Below, one piece after another: positions 18,224 through 25,895 of a stretch of DNA of 64,000 nt. The notes under the pieces are model-generated. The model was not told the DNA's origin, did not search any database, and saw only the letters and a program-made list of their open reading frames with translations. The position numbers were made by a program, and so were the translations under genes. Source of the stretch: Clostridium aminobutyricum (lineage in GTDB: Bacteria > Bacillota > Clostridia > Peptostreptococcales > Anaerovoracaceae); contig NZ_JAFJZZ010000003.1 in NCBI RefSeq assembly GCF_017255415.1, forward strand, positions 214,946-278,945, given 5' to 3'. Position 1 is the stretch's first letter; every line of letters starts with the position of its first letter.

Positions 18224-20650
18224 ATGATGGAAAATTATATAAACAATAGGAAGGGAATCGTTATCCCTATCTCCAATACGGTTTTACTGCCGGGCGTGGT
18301 TTCTAAACTGAGGATATCCAGTCTGAGTGAGGAACAGCTTACGGCATTGGAAGACGAACATACCGTGAACATTGCATTGCCGATGAAACAGAATTTCGGA
18401 CAGCAGGCATTAAAAGAAGAGGATTTTTATCGAATCGGTGTTTCATTTCAAGTCAATGAGATTGAAGAGATAGAGAGAGGATTCCAACTTACTATCAAAA
18501 CCATAGAACGAATTGAAAGTAAAACTCTTTATATAGAAGATGAACTGATATTTACCGACTATGATGTTTGCCCGGATGCTGACGATATCAACGAAAAAAG
18601 CTTGGAGGAAATGCTGAGCTATATCAAAAGAGTGACCCATGAAATCAGTGCAAAATTTGTAGGAGGAGAACGATACAGCAAAATCATTGATGACTTTAAA
18701 GACTTAAACTCCATGATTGTTTATTTGTCTCAGTTCTTGCTGATCTCAAACGAAGAAAAATATGAACTGCTGAAGATTCAGTCCATGAAGGAGAGAAGTT
18801 TGCGCTTTATGGACTATCTGATGAAGCAGAAGGAAATCATTGAATTACAAATTCAATTGGATGAAAAATTCTCCGAAAAGGCAAATAAGTATTACAGAGA
18901 GTCTGTACTCAGAGAACATTTGAGAGCCATTCAGGAAGAATTGAACGAAGGCAAAGACGAAGATTCGAAAAAGTCGAAAGATTATTTAAGCAAGATTGAA
19001 GAAGCCGGCATGCCATCTGATATCAAGGAAGCTGCTCTCGAAGAGCTGGATAAAATGCAGGCGCAAGGCCCGAATGGCTCGGAGTATAATGTGATACGCA
19101 ATTATCTGGATCTCTTGGTACAGCTGCCGTGGAAAAAAGAAGAAGCAACGCCGATTAATCTTGGAGAAGCCAGACGGATTCTGGATGAGCAGCATTATGG
19201 TCTGGAAAAGGTGAAGGATCGAATCATACAGCATTTGGCGGTCATGCAGCTGAAAAATGACAAAAAAGGGTCCATTCTTTTGCTTGTAGGGCCTCCGGGA
19301 ACCGGAAAGACCAGCCTTGGCAGGAGCATCGCCGATGCACTGGACAGAAAATATATTCGTTTGAGCTTAGGAGGAATCCGGGATGAAGCGGAGATTCGAG
19401 GTCACCGCAGAACGTATGTAGGAGCAATGCCGGGCAGGATCCTTCAAAGCATCCGAAAGGCAGGAAAGAGCAATCCGGTGATGATTCTGGATGAAGTGGA
19501 TAAACTGATGACCGGCGGATACAGCGGAGATCCTGCCAGTGCGTTACTGGAAGTTCTCGATCCGGAACAGAACAATACGTTTACCGATCACTATTTAGAT
19601 CTCCCTTATGATTTGTCGGATGTGTTCTTTATTGCAACGGCAAATTCGACAGAAAGTATTCCGGGACCATTACTGGATCGTATGGAAGTGATTCAGATTT
19701 CCAGTTACACTATCGATGAAAAATTCCATATTGCGAAGAATTACTTAATACCAAGTGTTTTAGAAGAACACGGGTTAACAAAAGCACAATTGACTGTAGA
19801 AGATGAGGTATTGCATCAAATTATCACCGACTACACGTTGGAAGCCGGAGTCAGAGGACTGAAAAAGCAATTAGCGGCTTTAGCAAGGGTAACCTCCGAA
19901 AAAATTGTGTCCAGCAAAGTAGAAGTGCCATATAAGGTGAAAATCGAACAGTTGGACGACTTGCTTGGCAGAAAGGTTTCACGTCATGACAGGGCTCAGG
20001 ATGACAATCCGCCGGGCGTTGTGACAGGACTCGCTTGGACTCCTGTGGGAGGAGAAATCCTCTTTATTGAGGCAACCGACATGCCGGGAAGCGGAGAGGT
20101 GATGTTGACTGGTAAACTGGGCGACGTGATGAAAGAATCGGCGCGAATCTCTTTGAGCTTATTGAAGTCGAGATTGCCGTTGAATGCGGTTAATTTTAAA
20201 GAGAGGGATTTGCATATCCATGTGCCGTCGGGAGCCGTTCCGAAAGATGGGCCTTCTGCGGGTATTGGGTTATTCACGGCGCTTGCTTCTTTAGTCACAG
20301 GATTTAAAGTGGATTCTAAATTGGCGATGACCGGAGAGATTACGTTAAGAGGAGCGGTTTTGCCGATAGGAGGTTTAAAGGAAAAATTGATCGGTGCCCA
20401 ACGGGCAGGCATAACAAAAGTGTTGATTCCGAAGGACAATGTGATCGACCTGAAGGATGTACCTGAAGAAGTTAAAAATCAATTGACGGTGATACCCGTA
20501 GAAACGATAGAAGACGTGCTGAAAGAAACACTGGGGATTTCTCTTCCGAGAATCGAGCATGTTCTTCCGCAAAGTGCCAGAGCAGTGATTGAAGGAACCA
20601 TTATGACGGCACAACAAGCGGAGAATAATTCATTCAATACAAGGACGTAG
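18224..20650 (+). CDS. lon: ATP-dependent protease Lon (LonA)
   Basis: An 808-residue LonA protease. The N-terminal substrate-binding domain occupies about 1-205, followed by a helical region. The AAA+ module has Walker A GPPGTGKTS near 355 and Walker B MILDEVDKL near 420. The serine protease domain has the catalytic serine in KDGPSAGIG near 677 and the lysine in GGLKEKLIGA near 720. It degrades damaged and regulatory proteins in the cytoplasm. The start is the first of two ATGs behind AAAGGAG. Upstream in-frame sequence holds the operator and is unlikely to be coding. A bidirectional terminator follows. Confidence 0.95.
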   Translation: MMENYINNRKGIVIPISNTVLLPGVVSKLRISSLSEEQLTALEDEHTVNIALPMKQNFGQQALKEEDFYRIGVSFQVNEIEEIERGFQLTIKTIERIESKTLYIEDELIFTDYDVCPDADDINEKSLEEMLSYIKRVTHEISAKFVGGERYSKIIDDFKDLNSMIVYLSQFLLISNEEKYELLKIQSMKERSLRFMDYLMKQKEIIELQIQLDEKFSEKANKYYRESVLREHLRAIQEELNEGKDEDSKKSKDYLSKIEEAGMPSDIKEAALEELDKMQAQGPNGSEYNVIRNYLDLLVQLPWKKEEATPINLGEARRILDEQHYGLEKVKDRIIQHLAVMQLKNDKKGSILLLVGPPGTGKTSLGRSIADALDRKYIRLSLGGIRDEAEIRGHRRTYVGAMPGRILQSIRKAGKSNPVMILDEVDKLMTGGYSGDPASALLEVLDPEQNNTFTDHYLDLPYDLSDVFFIATANSTESIPGPLLDRMEVIQISSYTIDEKFHIAKNYLIPSVLEEHGLTKAQLTVEDEVLHQIITDYTLEAGVRGLKKQLAALARVTSEKIVSSKVEVPYKVKIEQLDDLLGRKVSRHDRAQDDNPPGVVTGLAWTPVGGEILFIEATDMPGSGEVMLTGKLGDVMKESARISLSLLKSRLPLNAVNFKERDLHIHVPSGAVPKDGPSAGIGLFTALASLVTGFKVDSKLAMTGEITLRGAVLPIGGLKEKLIGAQRAGITKVLIPKDNVIDLKDVPEEVKNQLTVIPVETIEDVLKETLGISLPRIEHVLPQSARAVIEGTIMTAQQAENNSFNTRT

Positions 20651-20674
20651 CGGATCTGCTGCGAGGTATGCAAG

Positions 20675-20712
20675 AATAAAGGCGTGAGTAAAAGAAAACT
20701 CACGCCTTTATT
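20675..20712. terminator. Bidirectional terminator between lon and the Dabb gene
   Basis: A 15-pair perfect stem, 20675-20689 with 20698-20712, and an eight-base loop. The AATAAA/TTTATT ends supply T-rich tails in both directions, which suits the convergent genes. Confidence 0.85.
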
Positions 20713-20716
20713 TGCG

Positions 20717-21007
20717 TTATTGCATCTCATAACAAAGAGATGCTTGGGTATCCAGAACACCGCCTATATAGGTGGCTACTTCTAAATGGACTGGATGGAC
20801 GAGGTAACCGTCCAGATCTTCCAAAGAAGCAAATTTTGTAATGAGAAGCAGATCATATGCAGAGCTGCTAGGGCGAAGGTTGGTTTCAACTTGTATATCC
20901 AGTAATCCTTCAATTTTTCCTTTCATACCAAGAAGAACAGCTTGTGCTTTCTTTACGTTGTCTTCTTCCCGGTCTTTTAGTTTTAATAGTACATTGTTTA
21001 CAATCAT
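20717..21007 (-). CDS. Dabb (stress-responsive alpha/beta barrel) domain protein
   Basis: A 96-residue ferredoxin-like alpha/beta barrel protein. It begins with the typical IVNNVLLKLKD strand and has a YDLLLITKFASLEDLDGYLVHP segment and a conserved HPVH region. Dabb proteins form dimeric barrels, and most have no assigned reaction. GGAGG precedes the ATG, which overlaps the stop of the AlkC gene, so translation is coupled to DNA repair gene expression. Confidence 0.8.
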   Translation of the reverse strand: MIVNNVLLKLKDREEDNVKKAQAVLLGMKGKIEGLLDIQVETNLRPSSSAYDLLLITKFASLEDLDGYLVHPVHLEVATYIGGVLDTQASLCYEMQ

Positions 21008-22116
21008 GATTTGACCTCCTGTAATAATAATGTTGTTTGTGCGGCTTCGTGTCCATTGACAAGCAATACAATCCTATGAATGCCAGGATAATGCCGCCTT
21101 GTGGTAAGATTCATAAAGTTATGATGACGTGTTCCCGATAAATGTACATGACCGGTTACGGCCTTATCCGAGAGCAAGAACAATTTGCGGGAAGGCTTAC
21201 CGTTGGATTTAATAAAATCGATGCCATATTCCAATCGGATATTCGATTTTGTTTCCAACTCAACGTCCAAAGAATAATGCAGATCACAACGGTCTCCAAT
21301 ACAAAGCTGATCTGGATGAACGGTCAGACCGGCATGATGAAATAAAGGATTTTCCGTTGAAGCTTTCGCATAACCAAACAAAGCCAAAGCCTCCGGATTA
21401 GCCTTGCGAATAAGCGTACGGCAGCCATGCCGCAGAATCCAGTCCGTGTCGGGATTAGTGCCAATCCATCGTTCTGCGGTTTTTAATACCAACTCCGGAT
21501 TATCTTTTGCAATATCGTTCAGATTGTTGGCGACACTTTTACGAACATATAAAGATGGATCGGATTTCAACTTTTCCAACACTTCCAGAACAGGAGAAGG
21601 ATCTATTTTATAAAGAGGAAGATCCATACTCCAAGGAAGTCGAGGACGGCAGCCCTCACTGGATAAACGTCGTACATGTTCATTAGGATGAACTGACCAC
21701 TGGCGCATATAGCCCATAGTACGTTCGGGATTCTGAAGTATAAATGGCCGGATCGCAAATTCGGAGGAGGAGCGCTGTGTAAAACGCGCTAAAGCTTCCA
21801 TAGAAAGCTCCCAATACTCTTCACGGAGTCCGTAAACAGCAACAAAATCAGGAAAGAACAAATACGGAAAGCCGCAGCAATCCTCATCAATGGCGTATAG
21901 CACTGCCAAAGCATCTTCATAGTCTCGCGGTAAACATTCCCCTAATATCGTTGCAATCCGGTTCATACGGGCTCGTAACGGTAATGTATCCCATGGATGC
22001 ATCTGTACAGCCGCGAGAAAATGTTCACAGGGAAAATCTCCATAAGCAGCATGTACTTTATATCCAAAGTCCTGTAGAAATGTTGACGTATAGATTTCCT
22101 TTAGCGTATCACCCAT
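21004..22116 (-). CDS. AlkC-type DNA alkylation repair glycosylase with Ig-like C-terminus
   Basis: A 370-residue HEAT-like-repeat protein of the AlkC/AlkD superfamily. Helical repeats run to about residue 250, including HPNEHVRRLSSEGCRPRLPW and DPSLYVRKSVANNLNDIAKDNPE, and WILRHGCRTLIRK matches the family signature. The last 120 residues are beta-rich, with a strand-loop pattern suggesting the Ig-like domain found in some AlkC proteins. Such enzymes excise cationic alkylpurines without flipping the base. The start at 22116 follows GGAG. An ATG at 22137 is in frame but lacks a ribosome binding site. Confidence 0.8.
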   Translation of the reverse strand: MGDTLKEIYTSTFLQDFGYKVHAAYGDFPCEHFLAAVQMHPWDTLPLRARMNRIATILGECLPRDYEDALAVLYAIDEDCCGFPYLFFPDFVAVYGLREEYWELSMEALARFTQRSSSEFAIRPFILQNPERTMGYMRQWSVHPNEHVRRLSSEGCRPRLPWSMDLPLYKIDPSPVLEVLEKLKSDPSLYVRKSVANNLNDIAKDNPELVLKTAERWIGTNPDTDWILRHGCRTLIRKANPEALALFGYAKASTENPLFHHAGLTVHPDQLCIGDRCDLHYSLDVELETKSNIRLEYGIDFIKSNGKPSRKLFLLSDKAVTGHVHLSGTRHHNFMNLTTRRHYPGIHRIVLLVNGHEAAQTTLLLQEVKS

Positions 22117-22246
22117 AATCGATCTCCAATCTTCCATAGCTTAATCAATAGATAATTTAATAATTTTATTATCCTTCATAATGAAATGGAAATCCAGCAG
22201 TAAAGACTCTAGAAATCCGATTTTATCATGATTACCTTGCTATAAT

Positions 22247-23044
22247 TTAAATAGTTCGGATGATTCCGCCGTCAATGATATGTTCACTTCCCGTGATATA
22301 AGAAGCCCTGTCTGATACGAGAAAAGCGACAAGCTCTGCCACTTCTTCCGGCTTTGCCGGGCGTCCGAGCGGTATACCGCCGAGTGCATCCATTAATTCC
22401 TGTCTGGCTGCAGCATAATCACTTTTTGAGTTTTCAGCCATTCGTTCAATAAGACGTTCTGCTGCTTTGGTTTCAGTGAACCCGGGCGCAACCATATTGA
22501 TGCGAATGCCTTTGGGGCCTAACTGAGTGGCAAGATTTTTACTGTAATTCGTTAGAGCAGCTTTCGCTGCGGAATAAGGCATTGTCATGATCCCCGGAAG
22601 TGTACGCTGAATAGAGGTTATATGAATAATAACTCCCTTGTGCTGTTCTAGCATGCATGGCAAGAATCCCCGATCCAGCCGTACCGATGAAAAAAGATTC
22701 TGATTAAAAGCGGTCAGCCAATCTTCATCACTTAGTGTCAATGCACCAGCAGTGGAGGAAGAGGAACCGCCTACATTATTGATCAAAATATCTAATCCGC
22801 CGAATTTTTCTAAGGTCTCCTTAATAATTTTTTCAGTCCCTTCAGTCGTTCCGACGTCCGCCTGAATCAGTTCGACTGAATCCGGCAGGTCATCCGAAAA
22901 GGTTCGTGCCGCAGTCATTACGGTTGCACCCGCTTTCAGCAAACGATCAACAATCGCCTGACCGATCCCCTTCGTACCGCCTGTCACCAGCACACGTTTC
23001 CCGTCAAGTTCCTTGCTCAAATCAACTAATAAATGATTTTCCAA
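22247..23044 (-). CDS. SDR family oxidoreductase
   Basis: A 265-residue classical short-chain dehydrogenase/reductase. The cofactor motif TGGTKGIG is at about 21-28, NNVGG near 90, and the catalytic Ser with YSAAK near 165. FVSDRASYITGSEHIIDGG is the usual C-terminal segment. Substrate unknown. The start codon is TTG, nine bases after GGAGG. It lies downstream of the WYL regulator on the same strand and has its own -10-like TATACT next to the shared operator, so the regulator probably controls it. Confidence 0.85.
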   Translation of the reverse strand: MENHLLVDLSKELDGKRVLVTGGTKGIGQAIVDRLLKAGATVMTAARTFSDDLPDSVELIQADVGTTEGTEKIIKETLEKFGGLDILINNVGGSSSSTAGALTLSDEDWLTAFNQNLFSSVRLDRGFLPCMLEQHKGVIIHITSIQRTLPGIMTMPYSAAKAALTNYSKNLATQLGPKGIRINMVAPGFTETKAAERLIERMAENSKSDYAAARQELMDALGGIPLGRPAKPEEVAELVAFLVSDRASYITGSEHIIDGGIIRTI

Positions 23045-23087
23045 AATGTGTTACCTCCATTCAATTGATGTATAGGTCTAGTATAAC

Positions 23088-23123
23088 CATAGAAACCTGA
23101 CGACAGTACGTCAGGTTTCTATG
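23088..23123. promoter_or_regulatory. Operator/hairpin between the WYL regulator and SDR genes
   Basis: Two perfectly complementary 15-base arms (23088-23102 and 23109-23123) around ACAGTA. Its centre TGACG-N6-CGTCA matches the dyad before the regulator gene, TGACA-N6-TGTCA. It overlaps the end of the regulator gene and sits just before a TATACT -10 for the SDR gene. Confidence 0.7.
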
Positions 23124-24025
23124 TGATATTTATTTGCCATGTCTCGAATGCGATTTGCCATCTCCGACCGTATCCACTGAGGTTCTATGACTTCAAGCAG
23201 AGAACCAAAAGAAAAAAGGTAATTAAAAATCCACTCGCCAACCGGCAGAGATGTATTGACCGTGTACGAGCCATCTTGATGTTTCGTAATATCTTTTTCA
23301 CAGAAATCATCATATACCCGATAAGCACCTTCCGCTGCTATTTTAAGCTGAAGAGGAAGGGTAACAGGAGCTTCTGCTAAGACTGCGGCGGAAAACTGTT
23401 CCTGTGAAGGAAGGTGGAAACAGGAATCGCCTGTGATTCGAACTTCAGACATACGTGTTATCTTGAACGTTCGGAAGGACATCCGATGAAGACAATAGCC
23501 TTTCAGGTACCATGCCTTATCCTTAAAAAGAAGCTTCATCGGTTCAACAAGGCGATTACTTTTTTCACCGTCGCCATTGAAATAAGAAAAAGCGATGATT
23601 TTTTGCTCTAAAATAGCATTTTTAAGCAGGCTAAATGCCTCTTTTTGTTTTTGGTCACTTCCCCAGGGTGAAAATTCTACTTCTATCCAGTTCGCTTTAC
23701 TTTTAAAAAAGAGACTGCTCAATTTTGAGAGCACCTCATCGAGTTCCGGGTATTGAACAGCGGATAAGCTCTGTAAAGCAAGCAGAATCTCATCCTGTTC
23801 TTTTTCAGAAAGAAGAGATTTATTAAGAATAAACTTTTCATTCAGCGAGATTCCGCCGCCCTTGCCTTGACTCGCATAAATCGGAATCCCCGCTTGGCTC
23901 AGGGCTTCCATATCCCGATAGATCGTCCGAACCGATACTTCGAAACGCTTGGCTAATTCCGGAGCAGTGACGGTACCTCTTTCAAGGAGGATATATATCA
24001 TTTGAAACAATCTGCTGATCTGCAT
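23111..24025 (-). CDS. YafY-type WYL-domain transcriptional regulator
   Basis: A 304-residue regulator. The N-terminal DeoR-like winged helix (about 1-60) includes ELAKRFEVSVRTIYRDMEALSQAGIPI. A WYL domain follows, with YFNGDGEKSNRLVEPMKL and the KAWYLKGYC segment near 165-175, and a WCX-like C-terminus. WYL domains sense small ligands or nucleic acids. The start follows GGAGG. A TATAAT at 24043-24048 and an operator-like dyad just upstream indicate autoregulation, and the same dyad precedes the SDR gene. Confidence 0.85.
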   Translation of the reverse strand: MQISRLFQMIYILLERGTVTAPELAKRFEVSVRTIYRDMEALSQAGIPIYASQGKGGGISLNEKFILNKSLLSEKEQDEILLALQSLSAVQYPELDEVLSKLSSLFFKSKANWIEVEFSPWGSDQKQKEAFSLLKNAILEQKIIAFSYFNGDGEKSNRLVEPMKLLFKDKAWYLKGYCLHRMSFRTFKITRMSEVRITGDSCFHLPSQEQFSAAVLAEAPVTLPLQLKIAAEGAYRVYDDFCEKDITKHQDGSYTVNTSLPVGEWIFNYLFSFGSLLEVIEPQWIRSEMANRIRDMANKYHIET

Positions 24026-24042
24026 TTTATCACCTCCATTTC

Positions 24043-24076
24043 ATTATAGAACAGATAACCTGACAACATCATGTCA
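24043..24076 (-). promoter_or_regulatory. Promoter -10 and operator of the WYL regulator gene
   Basis: On the minus strand TATAAT lies at 24043-24048. Upstream, TGACA (24061-24065) and TGTCA (24072-24076) form a dyad with a six-base spacer, in the -35 region. The flanking CCTGAC is shared with the dyad at 23088-23123. Confidence 0.65.
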
Positions 24077-24197
24077 TATTTTGTGATTTTGATATAATTA
24101 TTATTCAAACCCATAATAAATATTGAGTGAAATTCGTACTGCTTAAGGCAGTCTGCAGCCTCTTTTTAATGGCTGAGACAGGTTGAATAGAGGGATG

Positions 24198-24246
24198 TTG
24201 ACATAAGTAGGGTAACGTATTATACTTTTAGTGTAGTTACACTAAA
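24198..24246 (+). promoter_or_regulatory. Promoter and operator of marR at 24265
   Basis: TTGACA (24198-24203), a 17-base spacer, then TATACT (24221-24226). Immediately downstream, TTTAGTGTA-GT-TACACTAAA (24227-24246) is a perfect dyad over the expected start of transcription, suited to autorepression. Confidence 0.8.
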
Positions 24247-24264
24247 AACGAGGTGATTGACTCT

Positions 24265-24690
24265 ATGAAAAACCATGAAAAGAAGCCGTCTGTTTGCAAT
24301 TGCTTAAATTTGCGCAGAGCTTCCTTAGCCATCACAAAAATATATGATGAAATGCTGGCTCCAAGCGGATTGACAGTCAGCCAATATTCAATCTTGAAGC
24401 ACCTAAAACATTTGGGACCTGTCAGCGTCAGCGAGTTGGCCCTACATATCCGGCTAGACAGGACGACTCTGGTTCGCAGCTTAAAACCTCTTGAGGCAGA
24501 GTCCTTCATTATGGACATTTCTCAGAAGGGCACCCGAAATCGTCAGCTTCAATTAACCGATAAGGGGATGGTAAAATACCTAGAAGCAGAAGCCCTGTGG
24601 AACCAGGCACAGGAATATATGGAGCAGAAGATTGGGCGAGAAAATATTGAAAAATTAACATCTCTCCTGACCATGATTGAGAGCTTATAA
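24265..24690 (+). CDS. MarR family transcriptional regulator
   Basis: A 141-residue winged-helix regulator. SQYSILKHLKHLGPVSVSELA and LDRTTLVRSLKPLEAESFI give the recognition helix, and the wing carries GTRNRQLQLTDKG. An unusual CNCLNLRR segment with two cysteines is near the N-terminus (about residues 11-18). This is seen in a subset of MarR proteins and could permit redox sensing. The start is ATG at 24265 after GAGGTGA. A GTG at 24253 overlaps the ribosome binding site. It has a consensus promoter and operator. The QueG-like and hcp genes downstream are possible targets. Confidence 0.85.
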   Translation: MKNHEKKPSVCNCLNLRRASLAITKIYDEMLAPSGLTVSQYSILKHLKHLGPVSVSELALHIRLDRTTLVRSLKPLEAESFIMDISQKGTRNRQLQLTDKGMVKYLEAEALWNQAQEYMEQKIGRENIEKLTSLLTMIESL

Positions 24691-24766
24691 TCAAATTAAC
24701 TATAATATTATTTATGTGAATTTAAAAATTATTCTTATGGAGGTAAAGCCACATAAGGATTCATCT

Positions 24767-24788
24767 TGCTATAATAGTGTATATACAC
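24767..24788 (+). promoter_or_regulatory. Extended -10 promoter with palindrome before the QueG-like gene
   Basis: TGCTATAAT (TATAAT at 24770-24775) has the extended -10 TGN form. A perfect 12-base palindrome GTGTATATACAC (24777-24788) follows at once, over the likely transcription start. The regulator is unknown. Confidence 0.55.
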
Positions 24789-24812
24789 GATTAATACAAA
24801 GGAGACTGGAAA

Positions 24813-25865
24813 ATGAGTATAGAAAAATTGATACAGGATAAGGCATATGAATTCGGCTATGAAAAATGCGGAATTGTTCGTATTCAGGATTTGGAGGGTT
24901 ATGATAAATGTTTCATGGAACGTATCGATAAAGTTCCCGCGTCAAAGCTGTTTTATCGAAACCAAAGACGTCTGACCAATCTGGCTGAACAGTACCCGTG
25001 GGCAAAATCGGTCATCGTCGTTGTTTCTCATTATGGACATTACAAAGTACCGGAGCAATTAAAAGGTCATATTGGCAAACACTATATATTTGACGGACGC
25101 GTCAATGAGGAATCACAGGAATTTAAGAGCAGTGTTGCCATGGAAAAATTTCTGGAAGAGCTGGGACTTAGAACTGTTTCAAACCGAAAATTTGGTGTCG
25201 TGGGCTTGCGGTGGGCGGCCATGAAAGCCGGTCTCGGAATCGTACGCAGAAACAATTTCTTTTATACAGAATCGGGTTCTTGGGTAGAACTGGAAGCGTG
25301 GATAACCGACAAGGAGATGGAACTGATAGAATCAACTGCTTTACCCAATTGCCCTAAGGGCTGTTCCAATTGTATCAAAGCCTGTCCTACTTGTTCGCTC
25401 TCCTCTCCTTATACGATGAATCCTGTCAGCTGTGTTTCATTTCTGACCACTTTTGGCGGTCGCGATTTGGAAAAAGACCCACTTAGAAAGAGTTTTGGGA
25501 CTTGGATCTATGGGTGCGATGCTTGTCAGGATGCGTGCCCGATGAATCATGGCACATGGAAAGAGAAAAATGAGTTCCCCGAGGTGTTAGAGATAGCCCA
25601 CCTTCTTACCCCGGAAAATATTATGAAAATGGACGAAAATTTTTATAAACGCAGCATACAACCAAAATTCTTTTACCTTACTCCGGATGAATTATGGAAA
25701 TGGAAAGTAAATACACTGAATTTCATGCGCAATAATTATCAGGAAAGTTATAGACCCTATATCCTGGAGGCCTGCAAGAATGAAAATGACAAGATTCGCG
25801 AAATCGCACAGAGGGTTTGCAAAGAGATAGAAGCACATAATTTTGGACTAATTTGGCAATTATAA
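24813..25865 (+). CDS. Epoxyqueuosine reductase (QueG)-like iron-sulfur protein
   Basis: A 350-residue protein with QueG-like architecture. An N-terminal DUF1730-type domain is followed by two 4Fe-4S motifs, CPKGCSNCIKACP (about 179-191) and CDACQDACP (about 230-238), and a C-terminal helical tail with NENDKIREIAQRVC resembling HEAT repeats. True QueG reduces epoxyqueuosine in tRNA, but divergent relatives act as corrinoid-dependent reductases. Some divergence in the N-terminal half means the tRNA role is not assured. It precedes hcp by 30 bases, probably in one operon. Confidence 0.7.
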   Translation: MSIEKLIQDKAYEFGYEKCGIVRIQDLEGYDKCFMERIDKVPASKLFYRNQRRLTNLAEQYPWAKSVIVVVSHYGHYKVPEQLKGHIGKHYIFDGRVNEESQEFKSSVAMEKFLEELGLRTVSNRKFGVVGLRWAAMKAGLGIVRRNNFFYTESGSWVELEAWITDKEMELIESTALPNCPKGCSNCIKACPTCSLSSPYTMNPVSCVSFLTTFGGRDLEKDPLRKSFGTWIYGCDACQDACPMNHGTWKEKNEFPEVLEIAHLLTPENIMKMDENFYKRSIQPKFFYLTPDELWKWKVNTLNFMRNNYQESYRPYILEACKNENDKIREIAQRVCKEIEAHNFGLIWQL

Positions 25866-25895
25866 TCCCAATAGCTCATTATACGGGAGGTTAAA

